This document shows, piece by piece, positions 25,424 to 33,064 of a stretch of DNA of 35,228 bases (position 1 is the first letter of the stretch; the number at the start of each line of letters is the position of its first letter). The stretch covers positions 1-35,228 of the forward strand of contig NZ_RRYW01000024.1 in NCBI RefSeq assembly GCF_014861365.1. The letters are read 5' to 3'. A program made the position numbers and the translations under genes. The notes beneath the pieces were generated by a model. That model was given only the letters and a program-made list of their open reading frames with translations. It was not told where the DNA came from and ran no database searches. The DNA comes from Psychrobacter sp. FME6. Lineage in GTDB: Bacteria > Pseudomonadota > Gammaproteobacteria > Pseudomonadales > Moraxellaceae.

Positions 25424-25432
25424 TGCTATGAT
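25424..25432 (+). promoter_or_regulatory. Extended -10 promoter of the PPK2 gene
   Basis: TGCTATGAT is an extended -10 about 55 nt before the preferred start. No convincing -35 at 17 nt. Confidence 0.4.
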
Positions 25433-25443
25433 TAAACGGGCAA

Positions 25444-25472
25444 GCTTTCAATTATGCCTGCTTTCAATTATG
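25444..25472. repeat. Tandem 13-nt direct repeat in the PPK2 leader
   Basis: GCTTTCAATTATG occurs at 25444-25456 and again at 25460-25472, a 16-nt period, directly before the ribosome site. The upstream in-frame ATG at 25454 is part of the first copy, a reason to distrust it as a start. Confidence 0.8.
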
Positions 25473-25486
25473 GAAGGATTCCAGTT

Positions 25487-27160
25487 ATGAGCAAAAAGAA
25501 TAATACGGCTGCGCCCGCAACACCACAAACGGTCAGTGCACAATTTAGTGCAGAGGTGGCTCGCGAGCGCTTAATCCCCAATCCTCTCAGTCAGTTTTCT
25601 ATGGATAAGGATGCGCTTAGGTTGGCATTGGTTACGGCCCAATACGCCCTACGGGCCACGCGGCAACAAACACCATCTACCCTTAATAGACCCACAGGGT
25701 TATTGGTGCTGGTCAATGGTATGGAACAAGCAGGCAAAGGGACAGCTGTTAAGCAATTGCGGCAATGGGTCGACCCGCGGCTGCTTAAGGTTGAGGCCAC
25801 CATTGGCTATTGTCCATTAGCGTATCAACCGATTTGGCAGGCGCATACCGAGGCGATGCCGCGGCACGGTGATGTGATGGTGTATTTTGGTAATTGGTAT
25901 GCTGATTTGCTCTATAACATCATGCGTATGGCAGCATCAGACAGCGACAATGATAAGCAACTAAAGAATCAACAGTCAAAAGATAAGAAGTTTGTCAACG
26001 AGAAAGCGCTACCAATTGCGAAATGGCAAGATTATTTGCAGCAGCAACTTATTAAGTTACAAGCATTCGAGCAAGACTTAGTCGCCAATCAAACTAGGTT
26101 GCTAAAATGTTGGTTCCATGTCGATGTCGACACACTGCAAGCGCGACTAAATGATGATGAGTCAGATCCTGATTTTTTGTATCAAATCGACTGGAATAGT
26201 ACAAAGATTATTGCTCAGTTTAACGAGGTGGCAGCGGCATTGTTACGGCAGCAGGATGATTGGATTATCATAGATGGTGAAGATAAATCACAAGCCGCCG
26301 ATCATTTCTGCCATGAAGTACTGCATGCAATGCAAACCGCGCTGGCAAGTAGTAATAAAAATACTAACGAAGCAGATTCTGCTGAGCAGTTCAGTCAAGC
26401 GTGCGAAACAGAAAGATTTCAACCTGTAGGACTGCCTAAGCGCTTAAAAGATATTGATGATTCAGAGGTGGATAAGTCTGACTACCATGAAGCATTGGCA
26501 GACAAGCAAGCTCGTCTTGCCGAATTGCTGCGCGCACGCCAAGGTCGTCATATCGTTTTTGCATTTGAGGGCATGGATGCGGCAGGCAAAGGTGGTGCGA
26601 TTAAGCGGCTGGTTGCGCCACTCGATCCGCGTGAATATCAAGTCTATAATATCGGTGCACCGATGTTGTATGAACTAGAGCATCCGTATCTATGGCGCTT
26701 TTGGACCAAACTTCCCAACGAGCAAACAGACCGTATCAGTCGCATTGCCATCTTTGACCGTACTTGGTATGGACGGGTATTGGTTGAGCGTGTCGAAGGC
26801 TTAGCCACTGATAACGAATGGCAGCGTGCTTATGATGAAATTAATCGCTTTGAGGCAGACTTGGTAGCGGCAGGAACGATAGTCATCAAATACTGGCTGG
26901 CCATCGATAAAAAAGAGCAGCTTAAGCGTTTTGAAGCGCGTGAAGATACCCCGCATAAGCAATTCAAACTGACCGATGACGACTGGCGCAATCGTGATAG
27001 ATGGTCTGAGTACGTCCAATCTGCAGCCGATATGCTGGCACGTACCGATAGCGAAAACGCCCCATGGTGCGTCATTGCGACCGATGAAAAGCGCCAAGCA
27101 CGTCTGGATGTTTTAGATCATGCTATCAAACAATTATCAGCAGCACTTTCCGATAACTAA
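25487..27160 (+). CDS. pap: Polyphosphate:AMP phosphotransferase (tandem-domain PPK2)
   Basis: Class II PPK2 enzymes phosphorylate AMP to ADP with polyphosphate as donor. Two PPK2 domains lie in tandem. Domain 1 has Walker A NGMEQAGKGT (77-86) and YFGNWYADLLYN in place of a normal Walker B. Domain 2 has Walker A EGMDAAGKGG (361-370, Lys368), IAIFDRTWYGRVLVERVEG (Asp424) and the lid KKEQLKRFEAREDTPHKQFKLTDDDW. Domain 2 appears catalytic and domain 1 degenerate, as in known PAP enzymes. The start at 25487 is chosen because GGAAGGA is 8 nt upstream; the frame opens at 25454. At 557 aa it is longer than the ~475 aa of the Acinetobacter enzyme because of polar inserts (about 150-175 and 288-330). 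A phosphate transporter gene follows. Confidence 0.92.
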   Translation: MSKKNNTAAPATPQTVSAQFSAEVARERLIPNPLSQFSMDKDALRLALVTAQYALRATRQQTPSTLNRPTGLLVLVNGMEQAGKGTAVKQLRQWVDPRLLKVEATIGYCPLAYQPIWQAHTEAMPRHGDVMVYFGNWYADLLYNIMRMAASDSDNDKQLKNQQSKDKKFVNEKALPIAKWQDYLQQQLIKLQAFEQDLVANQTRLLKCWFHVDVDTLQARLNDDESDPDFLYQIDWNSTKIIAQFNEVAAALLRQQDDWIIIDGEDKSQAADHFCHEVLHAMQTALASSNKNTNEADSAEQFSQACETERFQPVGLPKRLKDIDDSEVDKSDYHEALADKQARLAELLRARQGRHIVFAFEGMDAAGKGGAIKRLVAPLDPREYQVYNIGAPMLYELEHPYLWRFWTKLPNEQTDRISRIAIFDRTWYGRVLVERVEGLATDNEWQRAYDEINRFEADLVAAGTIVIKYWLAIDKKEQLKRFEAREDTPHKQFKLTDDDWRNRDRWSEYVQSAADMLARTDSENAPWCVIATDEKRQARLDVLDHAIKQLSAALSDN

Positions 27161-27816
27161 GGACTTATGAGCTACGGCAGGGTTTGTGATGCATAATAAG
27201 CGTTAATAGGCATGTATTTTAAGCCTGAATAATTTTTAAAACACAACAATTTTTCACTAAATTAACAGGTTGTCTAAAACATAAATTTATAGTTACAAAT
27301 CTCGCAATATCATCATGCATTATGCGTCTATATTTAATATAATAGGCGCGTAATCGCTTCTGCTCTGCGAGAAAATCGCATAGCAAATAGAGTGTGTTGT
27401 CTCACTAATTGACGGTTCTTGTCACGTGATACGCTTATCTTAACAACTATGACAAAAATGATTACAATACCAGCTACCAGTACCAGCATTATTACTATGA
27501 TATATCTAAGCCGCAAGATGCTGTAATCAGACGATTTAGCAATACTACTTGCGGCTTTGTAATATGTTGAGTGATGTATTTTTTGCCTTATCTATTACCC
27601 CTAAGTAAAATAAAATGCGAATAAGTAGGGGTGAGCTTTAGAGTAATGCATCAAAATAGTACGAAAAAATCTTGTTTCTTAACGTTATTTAGTCGGTATA
27701 TTGCGTATTCTAAGACGCTATCCTAATAGCAGATGCTACCATCCGCATTATCAATAGCCGCGCAATATCATTAACCACATATAATTTCAATCAGTTTACG
27801 CAGGACGTATCGACGT
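27161..27816. other. 656-nt intergenic region upstream of the PiT gene
   Basis: AT-rich spacer. It holds a perfect 10-bp inverted repeat, AAGCCGCAAG (27508-27517) and CTTGCGGCTT (27548-27557), with a 30-nt gap. A 7-bp pair ACCCCTA (27597-27603) and TAGGGGT (27626-27632) follows. A reverse 60-codon frame (27334-27516) opening with TTG would encode one membrane segment with a basic tail, but it lacks a ribosome site. No recognisable Pho box was seen ahead of the transporter. Confidence 0.5.
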
Positions 27817-29424
27817 ATGGGTATTAGCAGCAGTTCTACAGAGTCAACCAAATCAGTCGGCTCTATGAGAATAAATCTATTTTTTGCCATTTTACTGATT
27901 GCGATGACCGCCTACTTTTTATGGTGGGGTCTAGATTACACCATGCACCAGCAGACAATGCTATTTATTGTGGCAACTGCTTTTGGTGTCTTTATGGCAT
28001 TCAATATCGGTGGTAACGATGTCGCTAACTCCTTTGGTACCTCGGTAGGTGCAGGGACGTTGACTATCCCGCAGGCGTTAGGTATCGCCGCGATATTTGA
28101 AGTGTCAGGTGCCGTGCTGGCAGGCGGCGAGGTGACCGATACCATTCGTAGCGGTATCGTCGACTTAGATGGTTTAGCAGTCAGCCCCAATCAGTTTATT
28201 TATGTCATGCTCTCAGCGCTTATCGCTGCTGCGTTTTGGCTATTATTTGCCACCAAGAAAGGTTTGCCTGTATCGACTACTCATGCCATTATCGGCGGCG
28301 TGGTTGGTAGCTCCATTGTATTGGGTATCACGTTAGGTGGTACCGAAATGGCGCTATCGACCGTGAATTGGGGGACGATTGGGACGATTGCCATCTCTTG
28401 GGTGCTATCTCCTTTACTAGGTGGCGTTTTATCCTATCTATTATATGGACAAATTAAGAAAAATATCATTGAATATAATGATAAAACAGAAGCACATATT
28501 GCCACGCTTAAAGGTAACAAAAAAACTCTCAAAAATAATCATAAAGAATATCTAAGCAGTCTGACAGAATCAGAACAGCTAGCGTATACCTCAGCGATGT
28601 TGCGTGATCAAGAAATTTATAAAGATGATGATTGCGTCGTTGAGGACTTAGAGACTGATTATTACAAAGAGCTTTATGAGATTGAGAACGAGCGCAGCAA
28701 TCTGGATACTCTAAAAGCCCTTAAGAAATGGGTGCCTATGATTGCGGCTGCAGGTGGTGCAGTAATGGCCTCTTTGGTCATTTTTAAAGGTCTGAAGAAC
28801 GTCAATAATGGTATGACGACGCTGCAAGGCTTCTTAATCATGGGTATGATATCGGCGCTGGTGTGGCTTGCGACCTTTATCTATACCAAAAGTATTCGCG
28901 GCAAGCATAAGGAAGATTTGACCAAAGCGACGTTTATTATGTTTAGCTGGATGCAAGTCTTTACCGCATCGGCTTTTGCCTTTAGTCATGGTTCCAATGA
29001 TATCGCCAACGCTGTTGGTCCGTTTGCCGCGATTATGGATGTGATTCGTACCAACAGTATTGCGACCGAAGCTGCGGTACCACCTGCTGTCATGCTGACT
29101 TTCGGTGTGGCACTTATTGTTGGCCTTTGGTTTATTGGCAAAGAAGTCATTCAAACCGTCGGCACCAATTTGGCAAAAATGCACCCTGCTTCTGGCTTCT
29201 CAGCTGAATTGGCGGCCGCTGCGGTGGTTATGGGGGCGTCTACTATGGGTCTGCCCGTATCGAGTACGCATACGCTCGTTGGAGCGGTATTGGGCATCGG
29301 TATCGTCAATAGAGACACCAACTGGGCGCTGATGAAGCCTATCGGCTTGGCATGGATTATTACCCTCCCTGCGGCGGCCTCAATGTCTGCAATCAGTTAT
29401 CTCGTGTTGAGTAACGTCTTTTAA
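27817..29424 (+). CDS. Inorganic phosphate transporter, PiT family
   Basis: Inner-membrane, low-affinity, cation- or metal-phosphate-coupled phosphate carrier. The 535-aa protein has about ten to twelve hydrophobic segments and the duplicated PiT signature. The first copy is FNIGGNDVANSFGTSVGAGTL (around 62-82) and the second FSHGSNDIANAVGPF (around 389-403), each followed by a PVSTTHA- or PVSSTHT-type motif. Between the halves lies a large charged cytoplasmic loop (about 215-305), as in PitA-like members. CAGGACG sits about 12 nt before the ATG. Together with the upstream polyphosphate enzyme it makes a phosphate-handling pair, but 656 nt separate them, so they are likely separate units. Confidence 0.94.
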   Translation: MGISSSSTESTKSVGSMRINLFFAILLIAMTAYFLWWGLDYTMHQQTMLFIVATAFGVFMAFNIGGNDVANSFGTSVGAGTLTIPQALGIAAIFEVSGAVLAGGEVTDTIRSGIVDLDGLAVSPNQFIYVMLSALIAAAFWLLFATKKGLPVSTTHAIIGGVVGSSIVLGITLGGTEMALSTVNWGTIGTIAISWVLSPLLGGVLSYLLYGQIKKNIIEYNDKTEAHIATLKGNKKTLKNNHKEYLSSLTESEQLAYTSAMLRDQEIYKDDDCVVEDLETDYYKELYEIENERSNLDTLKALKKWVPMIAAAGGAVMASLVIFKGLKNVNNGMTTLQGFLIMGMISALVWLATFIYTKSIRGKHKEDLTKATFIMFSWMQVFTASAFAFSHGSNDIANAVGPFAAIMDVIRTNSIATEAAVPPAVMLTFGVALIVGLWFIGKEVIQTVGTNLAKMHPASGFSAELAAAAVVMGASTMGLPVSSTHTLVGAVLGIGIVNRDTNWALMKPIGLAWIITLPAAASMSAISYLVLSNVF

Positions 29425-29466
29425 GTCTCGCAATCTAAATGATGACACATCCTGATTTTTAACCAT

Positions 29467-29507
29467 AAAAAACGCTTATCGACATCATGCCGATAAGCGT
29501 TTTTTTT
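29467..29507. terminator. Bidirectional terminator between PiT and XRE-AlaA genes
   Basis: A 15-bp stem (AAAAAACGCTTATCG at 29467-29481 with its complement from 29491) has a 9-nt loop and a run of eight T. It serves the forward transporter gene and, through the A-run, the convergent aminotransferase gene. Confidence 0.9.
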
Positions 29508-29522
29508 ATAACCAGTCAATCT

Positions 29523-31169
29523 TTAATCGGTACCAAATTGCTTGCGCTTTTTAGCAAAGAAGCGATCTAAGCGATCCATAGCTTCTTCTAAGTCGTGTAG
29601 GTTAGGCAAAAATACCAAGCGGAAATGATCGGGTTTATCCCAGTTAAATCCTGAACCTTGAACCATTAAGACATTTTCTTCTATCAATAAATCCATCATA
29701 AACTGCATGTCGTCTTCGACAGGGTAAATCTCGGGATCCATCTTTGGAAAGCAGTAAAATGCGCCTTGTGGCATGGTGCAAGAGATACCTTTAATAGCAT
29801 TAAGGCGGGATACCGCCAACTCGCGCTGTTTGTATAAACGACCTTTTTGGGAGGTCAAATCTTTCATGCTTTGATAGCCGCCCATCGCCGTTTGAATGGC
29901 ATATTGTCCCTGCACGTTTGAACATAAACGCATAGAGGCCAGCATGTTTAAGCCTTCGATAAAGTCAGTGGCGTGTTGTTTACGACCTGATACCATCATC
30001 CAACCTGCACGAAAGCCTGCGATACGATGTGATTTTGACAAGCCATTGTATGATAGAACCAGTACTTCATCGGTTAAAGTGCTCATCGGCGTATGTTGCA
30101 TATCATCATAGAGGATACGGTCATAAATCTCATCGGCCATGATAATCAAATCATGCTCTTTTGCGACTTGAATGATTTGTAATAGTACTTCATCGCTATA
30201 TAGGGCACCCGTTGGGTTATTGGGATTAATAACCACGATACCTTTAGTTTTACTGGTAATTTTAGATTTGATATCTTCGATATCAGGATGCCAGTTGTCT
30301 TCTTCATTACAGCGATAATGTACTGCTGTACCGCCTGCTAGGTTGGCCGCTGCTGTCCAAAGTGGGTAGTCTGGCATGGGTACAAGGACTTCGTCGCCAT
30401 CATTCATTAGGGCTTGCATGGTCATAACAATCAGCTCAGAGACGCCATTACCTAGATAGACATCACGGACGTCAACGGCTGATAAGAGTCCTTTTGATTG
30501 GTAATATTGCAGAACCGCTTTACGCGCTGAAAAAATACCTTGAGAATCTGAATAACCAGTCGCTTCAGGTAAATTCATCGCCACATCACGTAAAATCTCA
30601 TGCGGTGCTTCTAGACCAAAAGGCGCAGGGTTGCCAATGTTTAGCTTTAAGATGCGCTTGCCTTCGGCTTCCATTTTATTGGCAGTCTGAAGAAGAGGAC
30701 CGCGAATATCGTAGCAGACGTTTTGTAGTTTATCGGATTTTTTTATTGTATTCATAGAGTGATCACTCATCGGATTGTTTGGTGAATTTATTTGAGGAGT
30801 AGAGGAGGTTGTGGTTGTTCGTTGAGTTGATAATGGGGCGTCGCTATCCGCTTGTGCAGCTGGAACGCCATCTTCTTTGGCATTGTCTGACTGTATAGCA
30901 TTATCTGAACCGACCTCTTTATCGGTGTCATTTTGAAGCTCACCACGTAATAGGTAACCTTCGCTACAGCCTAAAATGCGTGCTAGGGTCGGTAGTTTTG
31001 ATGAAACAATACCATTGGTCCCACGCTCCCAGTTAGAGATTGCGCCGCGGCTGACCTTTGCACCAGCAGACGTCATCGCTTGAGCCAATTGCTCTGCCGT
31101 CATTCCTTTGTCACGGCGTAGCTGTACCAGTCGTTCAGCTTGTGTGCTTTTATTTGTGCTATTGCTCAT
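29523..31169 (-). CDS. alaA: XRE-type HTH fused to alanine aminotransferase (AlaA-like)
   Basis: A 548-aa fusion. Residues 12-75 form an XRE/Cro-CI helix-turn-helix (VQLRRDKGMTAEQLAQAM, recognition helix around SRGAISNWERG, LARILGCSEGYLLRGE). Residues 76-138 are a Ser/Thr/Asp/Asn-rich linker. Residues 139-548 match E. coli AlaA nearly end to end (KSDKLQNVCYDIRGP, LNIGNPAPFG, NGVSELIV, NPNNPTGA, ADEIYDRILYDD), with PLP lysine K379 in YNGLSKSHRIAGFR. AlaA makes alanine from pyruvate and glutamate. Normal AlaA is about 405 aa and has no DNA-binding part. No ribosome site precedes the internal Met139, so the fusion is the main product. The promoter region carries palindromes suited to an XRE dimer, suggesting self-regulation. 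The weak ribosome site is a GG-rich stretch before 31169. Confidence 0.93.
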   Translation of the reverse strand: MSNSTNKSTQAERLVQLRRDKGMTAEQLAQAMTSAGAKVSRGAISNWERGTNGIVSSKLPTLARILGCSEGYLLRGELQNDTDKEVGSDNAIQSDNAKEDGVPAAQADSDAPLSTQRTTTTSSTPQINSPNNPMSDHSMNTIKKSDKLQNVCYDIRGPLLQTANKMEAEGKRILKLNIGNPAPFGLEAPHEILRDVAMNLPEATGYSDSQGIFSARKAVLQYYQSKGLLSAVDVRDVYLGNGVSELIVMTMQALMNDGDEVLVPMPDYPLWTAAANLAGGTAVHYRCNEEDNWHPDIEDIKSKITSKTKGIVVINPNNPTGALYSDEVLLQIIQVAKEHDLIIMADEIYDRILYDDMQHTPMSTLTDEVLVLSYNGLSKSHRIAGFRAGWMMVSGRKQHATDFIEGLNMLASMRLCSNVQGQYAIQTAMGGYQSMKDLTSQKGRLYKQRELAVSRLNAIKGISCTMPQGAFYCFPKMDPEIYPVEDDMQFMMDLLIEENVLMVQGSGFNWDKPDHFRLVFLPNLHDLEEAMDRLDRFFAKKRKQFGTD

Positions 31170-31234
31170 AATTATCCAAGCCTTTTTATTTAATTAGTTT
31201 GTAATAGGCGAAGTGCTTAACTTTTTTAATAACT

Positions 31235-31261
31235 GTATATGCAAGATATTATTGCATATAC
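31235..31261. promoter_or_regulatory. Palindromic operator 1 over the alaA promoter
   Basis: Arms GTATATGCAA (31235-31244) and TTGCATATAC (31252-31261) are exact complements, 10 bp each, 7 nt apart. The predicted -10 of the reverse-strand alaA promoter (TAATAT, 31251-31246) occupies the spacer, so binding here should block transcription. Confidence 0.7.
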
Positions 31262-31274
31262 ATTCGTAATGCAA
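31246..31274 (-). promoter_or_regulatory. Predicted promoter of XRE-alaA
   Basis: On the reverse strand TTGCAT (31274-31269), a 17-nt spacer and TAATAT (31251-31246). The start would be near 31239, giving a ~70-nt leader. The -35 falls on an AATGCAAG half-site (31268-31275). A second, weaker pair, TTGCAT (31307-31302) with TAGAAA (31284-31279), also has a 17-nt spacer. Confidence 0.6.
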
Positions 31275-31300
31275 GTTATTTCTAAAATAAGTTTTTTGTT

Positions 31301-31321
31301 AATGCAAGTTTATCTTGCATT
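31301..31321. promoter_or_regulatory. Palindromic operator 2 upstream of alaA
   Basis: Arms AATGCAAG (31301-31308) and CTTGCATT (31314-31321) are exact complements 5 nt apart. TGCAAG cores stand at 31240, 31270 and 31303, about 30-33 bp apart, close to three helical turns, which would place bound dimers on one face of the DNA. Confidence 0.65.
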
Positions 31322-31382
31322 CTACTAAGGTTGTTTTTATTGTTCTAAGCTCTCGCTTTACATAACACTGTCTATAAAGGGT

Positions 31383-31400
31383 TATAGTGAATTAGCTATA
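31383..31400. repeat. 18-nt palindromic repeat motif
   Basis: TATAGTGAATTAGCTATA matches, with one difference, the reverse complement of the left end of the MITE-like repeat at 18987-19004. Related sequence also at 15721-15734. Confidence 0.5.
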
Positions 31401-31486
31401 TAAGTTTTTGCTATATTATTATAATTATTTAATTTTAATACTTAGGGCGGTTACTCCGTACTGTGTACATTCTTGTAATGTTTGGC

Positions 31487-31515
31487 TTGAATAGTTAGTA
31501 CTTAATCGATATATA
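31487..31515 (+). promoter_or_regulatory. Predicted promoter of msrB
   Basis: TTGAAT (31487-31492), a 17-nt spacer, TATATA (31510-31515). The start would be near 31522, leaving a ~100-nt leader. It is about 165 nt from operator 2, so shared control with alaA is not obvious. Confidence 0.5.
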
Positions 31516-31623
31516 AAGTTTATCGTTTTTGCAAAAAACTGGACGATAAAGCCCTAATGGGAGGCTATATAAAAGATAGCAGTCCACACAGCAGATTAGA
31601 TAATCATTTAATAAGGATAATTT

Positions 31624-32049
31624 ATGCAAGACAATCAACTGAACAAAGAAGAAATCAGTCAACTGACCGATACTGATTGGAAAGAGCGTCTGAGCGCTGA
31701 CGAGTATCATGTGATGCGTGAAAAGGGCACAGAACGTCCATTCACGGGTGTTTATAATGATGTTGATGACAAAGGTATCTATCGCTGCAAAGGCTGCGGT
31801 GCTAAGTTATTCGATGCTGATAGCAAGTTTGATGCAGGTTGTGGCTGGCCAAGTTTCGATCAGGGCATCGATAATAGTGCCATCGATGAGCATGTAGATG
31901 ATTCGCTAGGTATGCGCCGTACCGAAGTCACTTGTAGCAACTGCGATGCGCATTTAGGCCATGTGTTCCCCGATGGACCACGTGAGACCACAGGCATGCG
32001 CTATTGCATCAACTCAGTGTCTATCGATTTGGATAAATCTGAGAAGTAA
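31624..32049 (+). CDS. msrB: Peptide-methionine (R)-S-oxide reductase
   Basis: Repairs oxidised methionine (R-sulfoxide) in proteins using thioredoxin. The 141-aa sequence is complete and of normal length. Zinc is held by Cys55, Cys58 (CKGC), Cys104 and Cys107 (CSNC). The nucleophile is Cys128 in MRYCINS, and Cys73 in AGCGWPSF is a likely resolving cysteine. GHVFPDGP is also typical. AAGGA lies 9 nt before the start. No signal peptide is seen, so it acts in the cytosol. It is divergent from the XRE-alaA gene. Confidence 0.97.
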   Translation: MQDNQLNKEEISQLTDTDWKERLSADEYHVMREKGTERPFTGVYNDVDDKGIYRCKGCGAKLFDADSKFDAGCGWPSFDQGIDNSAIDEHVDDSLGMRRTEVTCSNCDAHLGHVFPDGPRETTGMRYCINSVSIDLDKSEK

Positions 32050-32409
32050 TTTGGGCAAATAGTAGGGCATATGTTAGTGTATAGGAAGAAAAGAGTAGGG
32101 GACGCCAGTCGTTTCCCTGCCGGCTTTTATTATTGATTAATGCCAAGCCTTTAATCAATAATAAAGGGTAATTGGTTAAGCATTATGCATCAACGACGAA
32201 ACTTGACGCTGTTAAAACAGACATTTAATAAGTGGTAGTGGGTTATTAAAGTACTAATAGTAAAAAATATCGGTTTTTTATAAAAAAACAAAGCCAGTAA
32301 AAACATATACTTGTGATTATATTTGTTGAAAGTATATAAAATAGTTTAAAAAGTAGCAAATACTGTTTGACAGCCATGTGTAAATGTATATAATACACAC
32401 CCACAGCAA
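32050..32409. other. 360-nt spacer between msrB and tRNA-Val
   Basis: Contains a 15-bp perfect inverted repeat (32126-32140 with 32151-32165), extendable to 17 bp with a wobble, around a 10-nt loop. It may end msrB transcription, although its stem is AT-rich and has no T-run. The rest is very AT-rich sequence leading to the tRNA promoter. No gene is seen. Confidence 0.5.
32367..32394 (+). promoter_or_regulatory. Strong promoter of the tRNA pair
   Basis: Consensus TTGACA (32367-32372) and consensus TATAAT (32389-32394) with a 16-nt spacer, ending 15 nt before tRNA-Val. The start would be within a few bases of the tRNA. Confidence 0.9.
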
Positions 32410-32485
32410 GGGTGATTAGCTCAGTTGGTAGAGCGTCTGCCTTACACGCAGAATGTCGGCGGTTCGAATCCGTCATCACCCACCA
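32410..32485 (+). tRNA. tRNA-Val (anticodon TAC)
   Basis: 76-nt cloverleaf with encoded CCA. The acceptor stem is GGGTGAT/ATCACCC, the D arm GCTCAGTTGGTAGAGC, the anticodon stem TCTGC/GCAGA with loop CTTACAC, and the T arm GGCGG-TTCGAAT-CCGTC. Anticodon TAC reads GTA and related valine codons. Confidence 0.98.
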
Positions 32486-32538
32486 CTCTTTTAGCGAGTG
32501 CACCTTTTTATAGAGGTAAAATGCTAAAGACGACCTAA

Positions 32539-32615
32539 GCAGCGGTAGTTCAGTTGGTTAGAATACCGGCCTGTCACGCCGGGGGTCGCGGGTTCGAGTC
32601 CCGTCCGCTGCGCCA
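32539..32615 (+). tRNA. tRNA-Asp (anticodon GTC)
   Basis: 77-nt cloverleaf with encoded CCA. The acceptor stem is GCAGCGG/CCGCTGC with discriminator G, the anticodon loop is CTGTCAC, and the T arm is GCGGG-TTCGAGT-CCCGT. It lies 53 nt after tRNA-Val and is followed by a terminator, so both form one transcript. Confidence 0.98.
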
Positions 32616-32657
32616 TATTTAAAACGAATTTAGATTTTCGAGTCTAAGCAAGTTTCG

Positions 32658-32688
32658 CCTCAAACATAACTTTGTTTGAGGTTTTTTT
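32658..32688 (+). terminator. Terminator of the tRNA operon
   Basis: Perfect 8-bp stem CCTCAAAC/GTTTGAGG, 8-nt loop, then seven T. Confidence 0.93.
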
Positions 32689-33064
32689 GTGTCTAAATTT
32701 TCTCCTAAAGCCTCTATCTATAAGGTGTAGATATTTTATCCCTATTAATTATTTATCATCGGTATACTCTTTGACAGTGCATGAATGACAAGTTTTCTTG
32801 CAAGCACGCTACGCTTTGAAAATCAGTGACCAAGTGCTCGGTGACCAAACGGTGACTAAGATTGTTAAAATTTGGTTGTGATACATCAGCAGTCAATGGT
32901 GCATCAGTGACGCAGGATGATATTCAGTCGATACTGAATAAAATGGATATACGACACTATACTGCGTGACTGGTACAAGTTTTTATGGCTTGCTGTGACT
33001 ACGTCGACAGAGGCTACAAAAAATTTATCCCAGCACCGCTGTATCTTTATTTTAAAATGATTGC
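32689..33064. other. Intergenic region after the tRNA operon
   Basis: Holds three close copies of GTGAC(C/T)AA (32826-32862) and, at its right end, the second copy of the dispersed repeat. No gene was found. The position after a tRNA is a common integration site, but no integrase or tRNA 3'-end duplication was seen here. Confidence 0.45.
32936..33056 (-). repeat. Dispersed intergenic repeat, copy 2
   Basis: Reverse-orientation copy of the repeat at 13652-13769. Its reverse complement contains TTTTTTGTAGCCTCTGTC, then CGTAGTCACAGCAAGC. It directly follows the end of the PAP2 phosphatase gene. Confidence 0.6.

Noticed and set aside
27334..27516. 60-codon reverse frame with one membrane segment and a basic tail
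   Set aside because: It opens with TTG, has no ribosome site at that start or at the internal ATG, no neighbour logic and no terminator, so it is not listed as a gene.
30738..30780. Separate internal start making a stand-alone AlaA
   Set aside because: Met134 and Met139 are well placed for a native AlaA N-terminus, but no ribosome site precedes either, and the upstream HTH frame is unbroken.
32246..32503. Reverse frame covering tRNA-Val
   Set aside because: It is made by translating the tRNA itself; a common false ORF.
32616..33064. Prophage or island attachment at tRNA-Asp
   Set aside because: No integrase gene and no repeat of the tRNA 3' end was found within the window.
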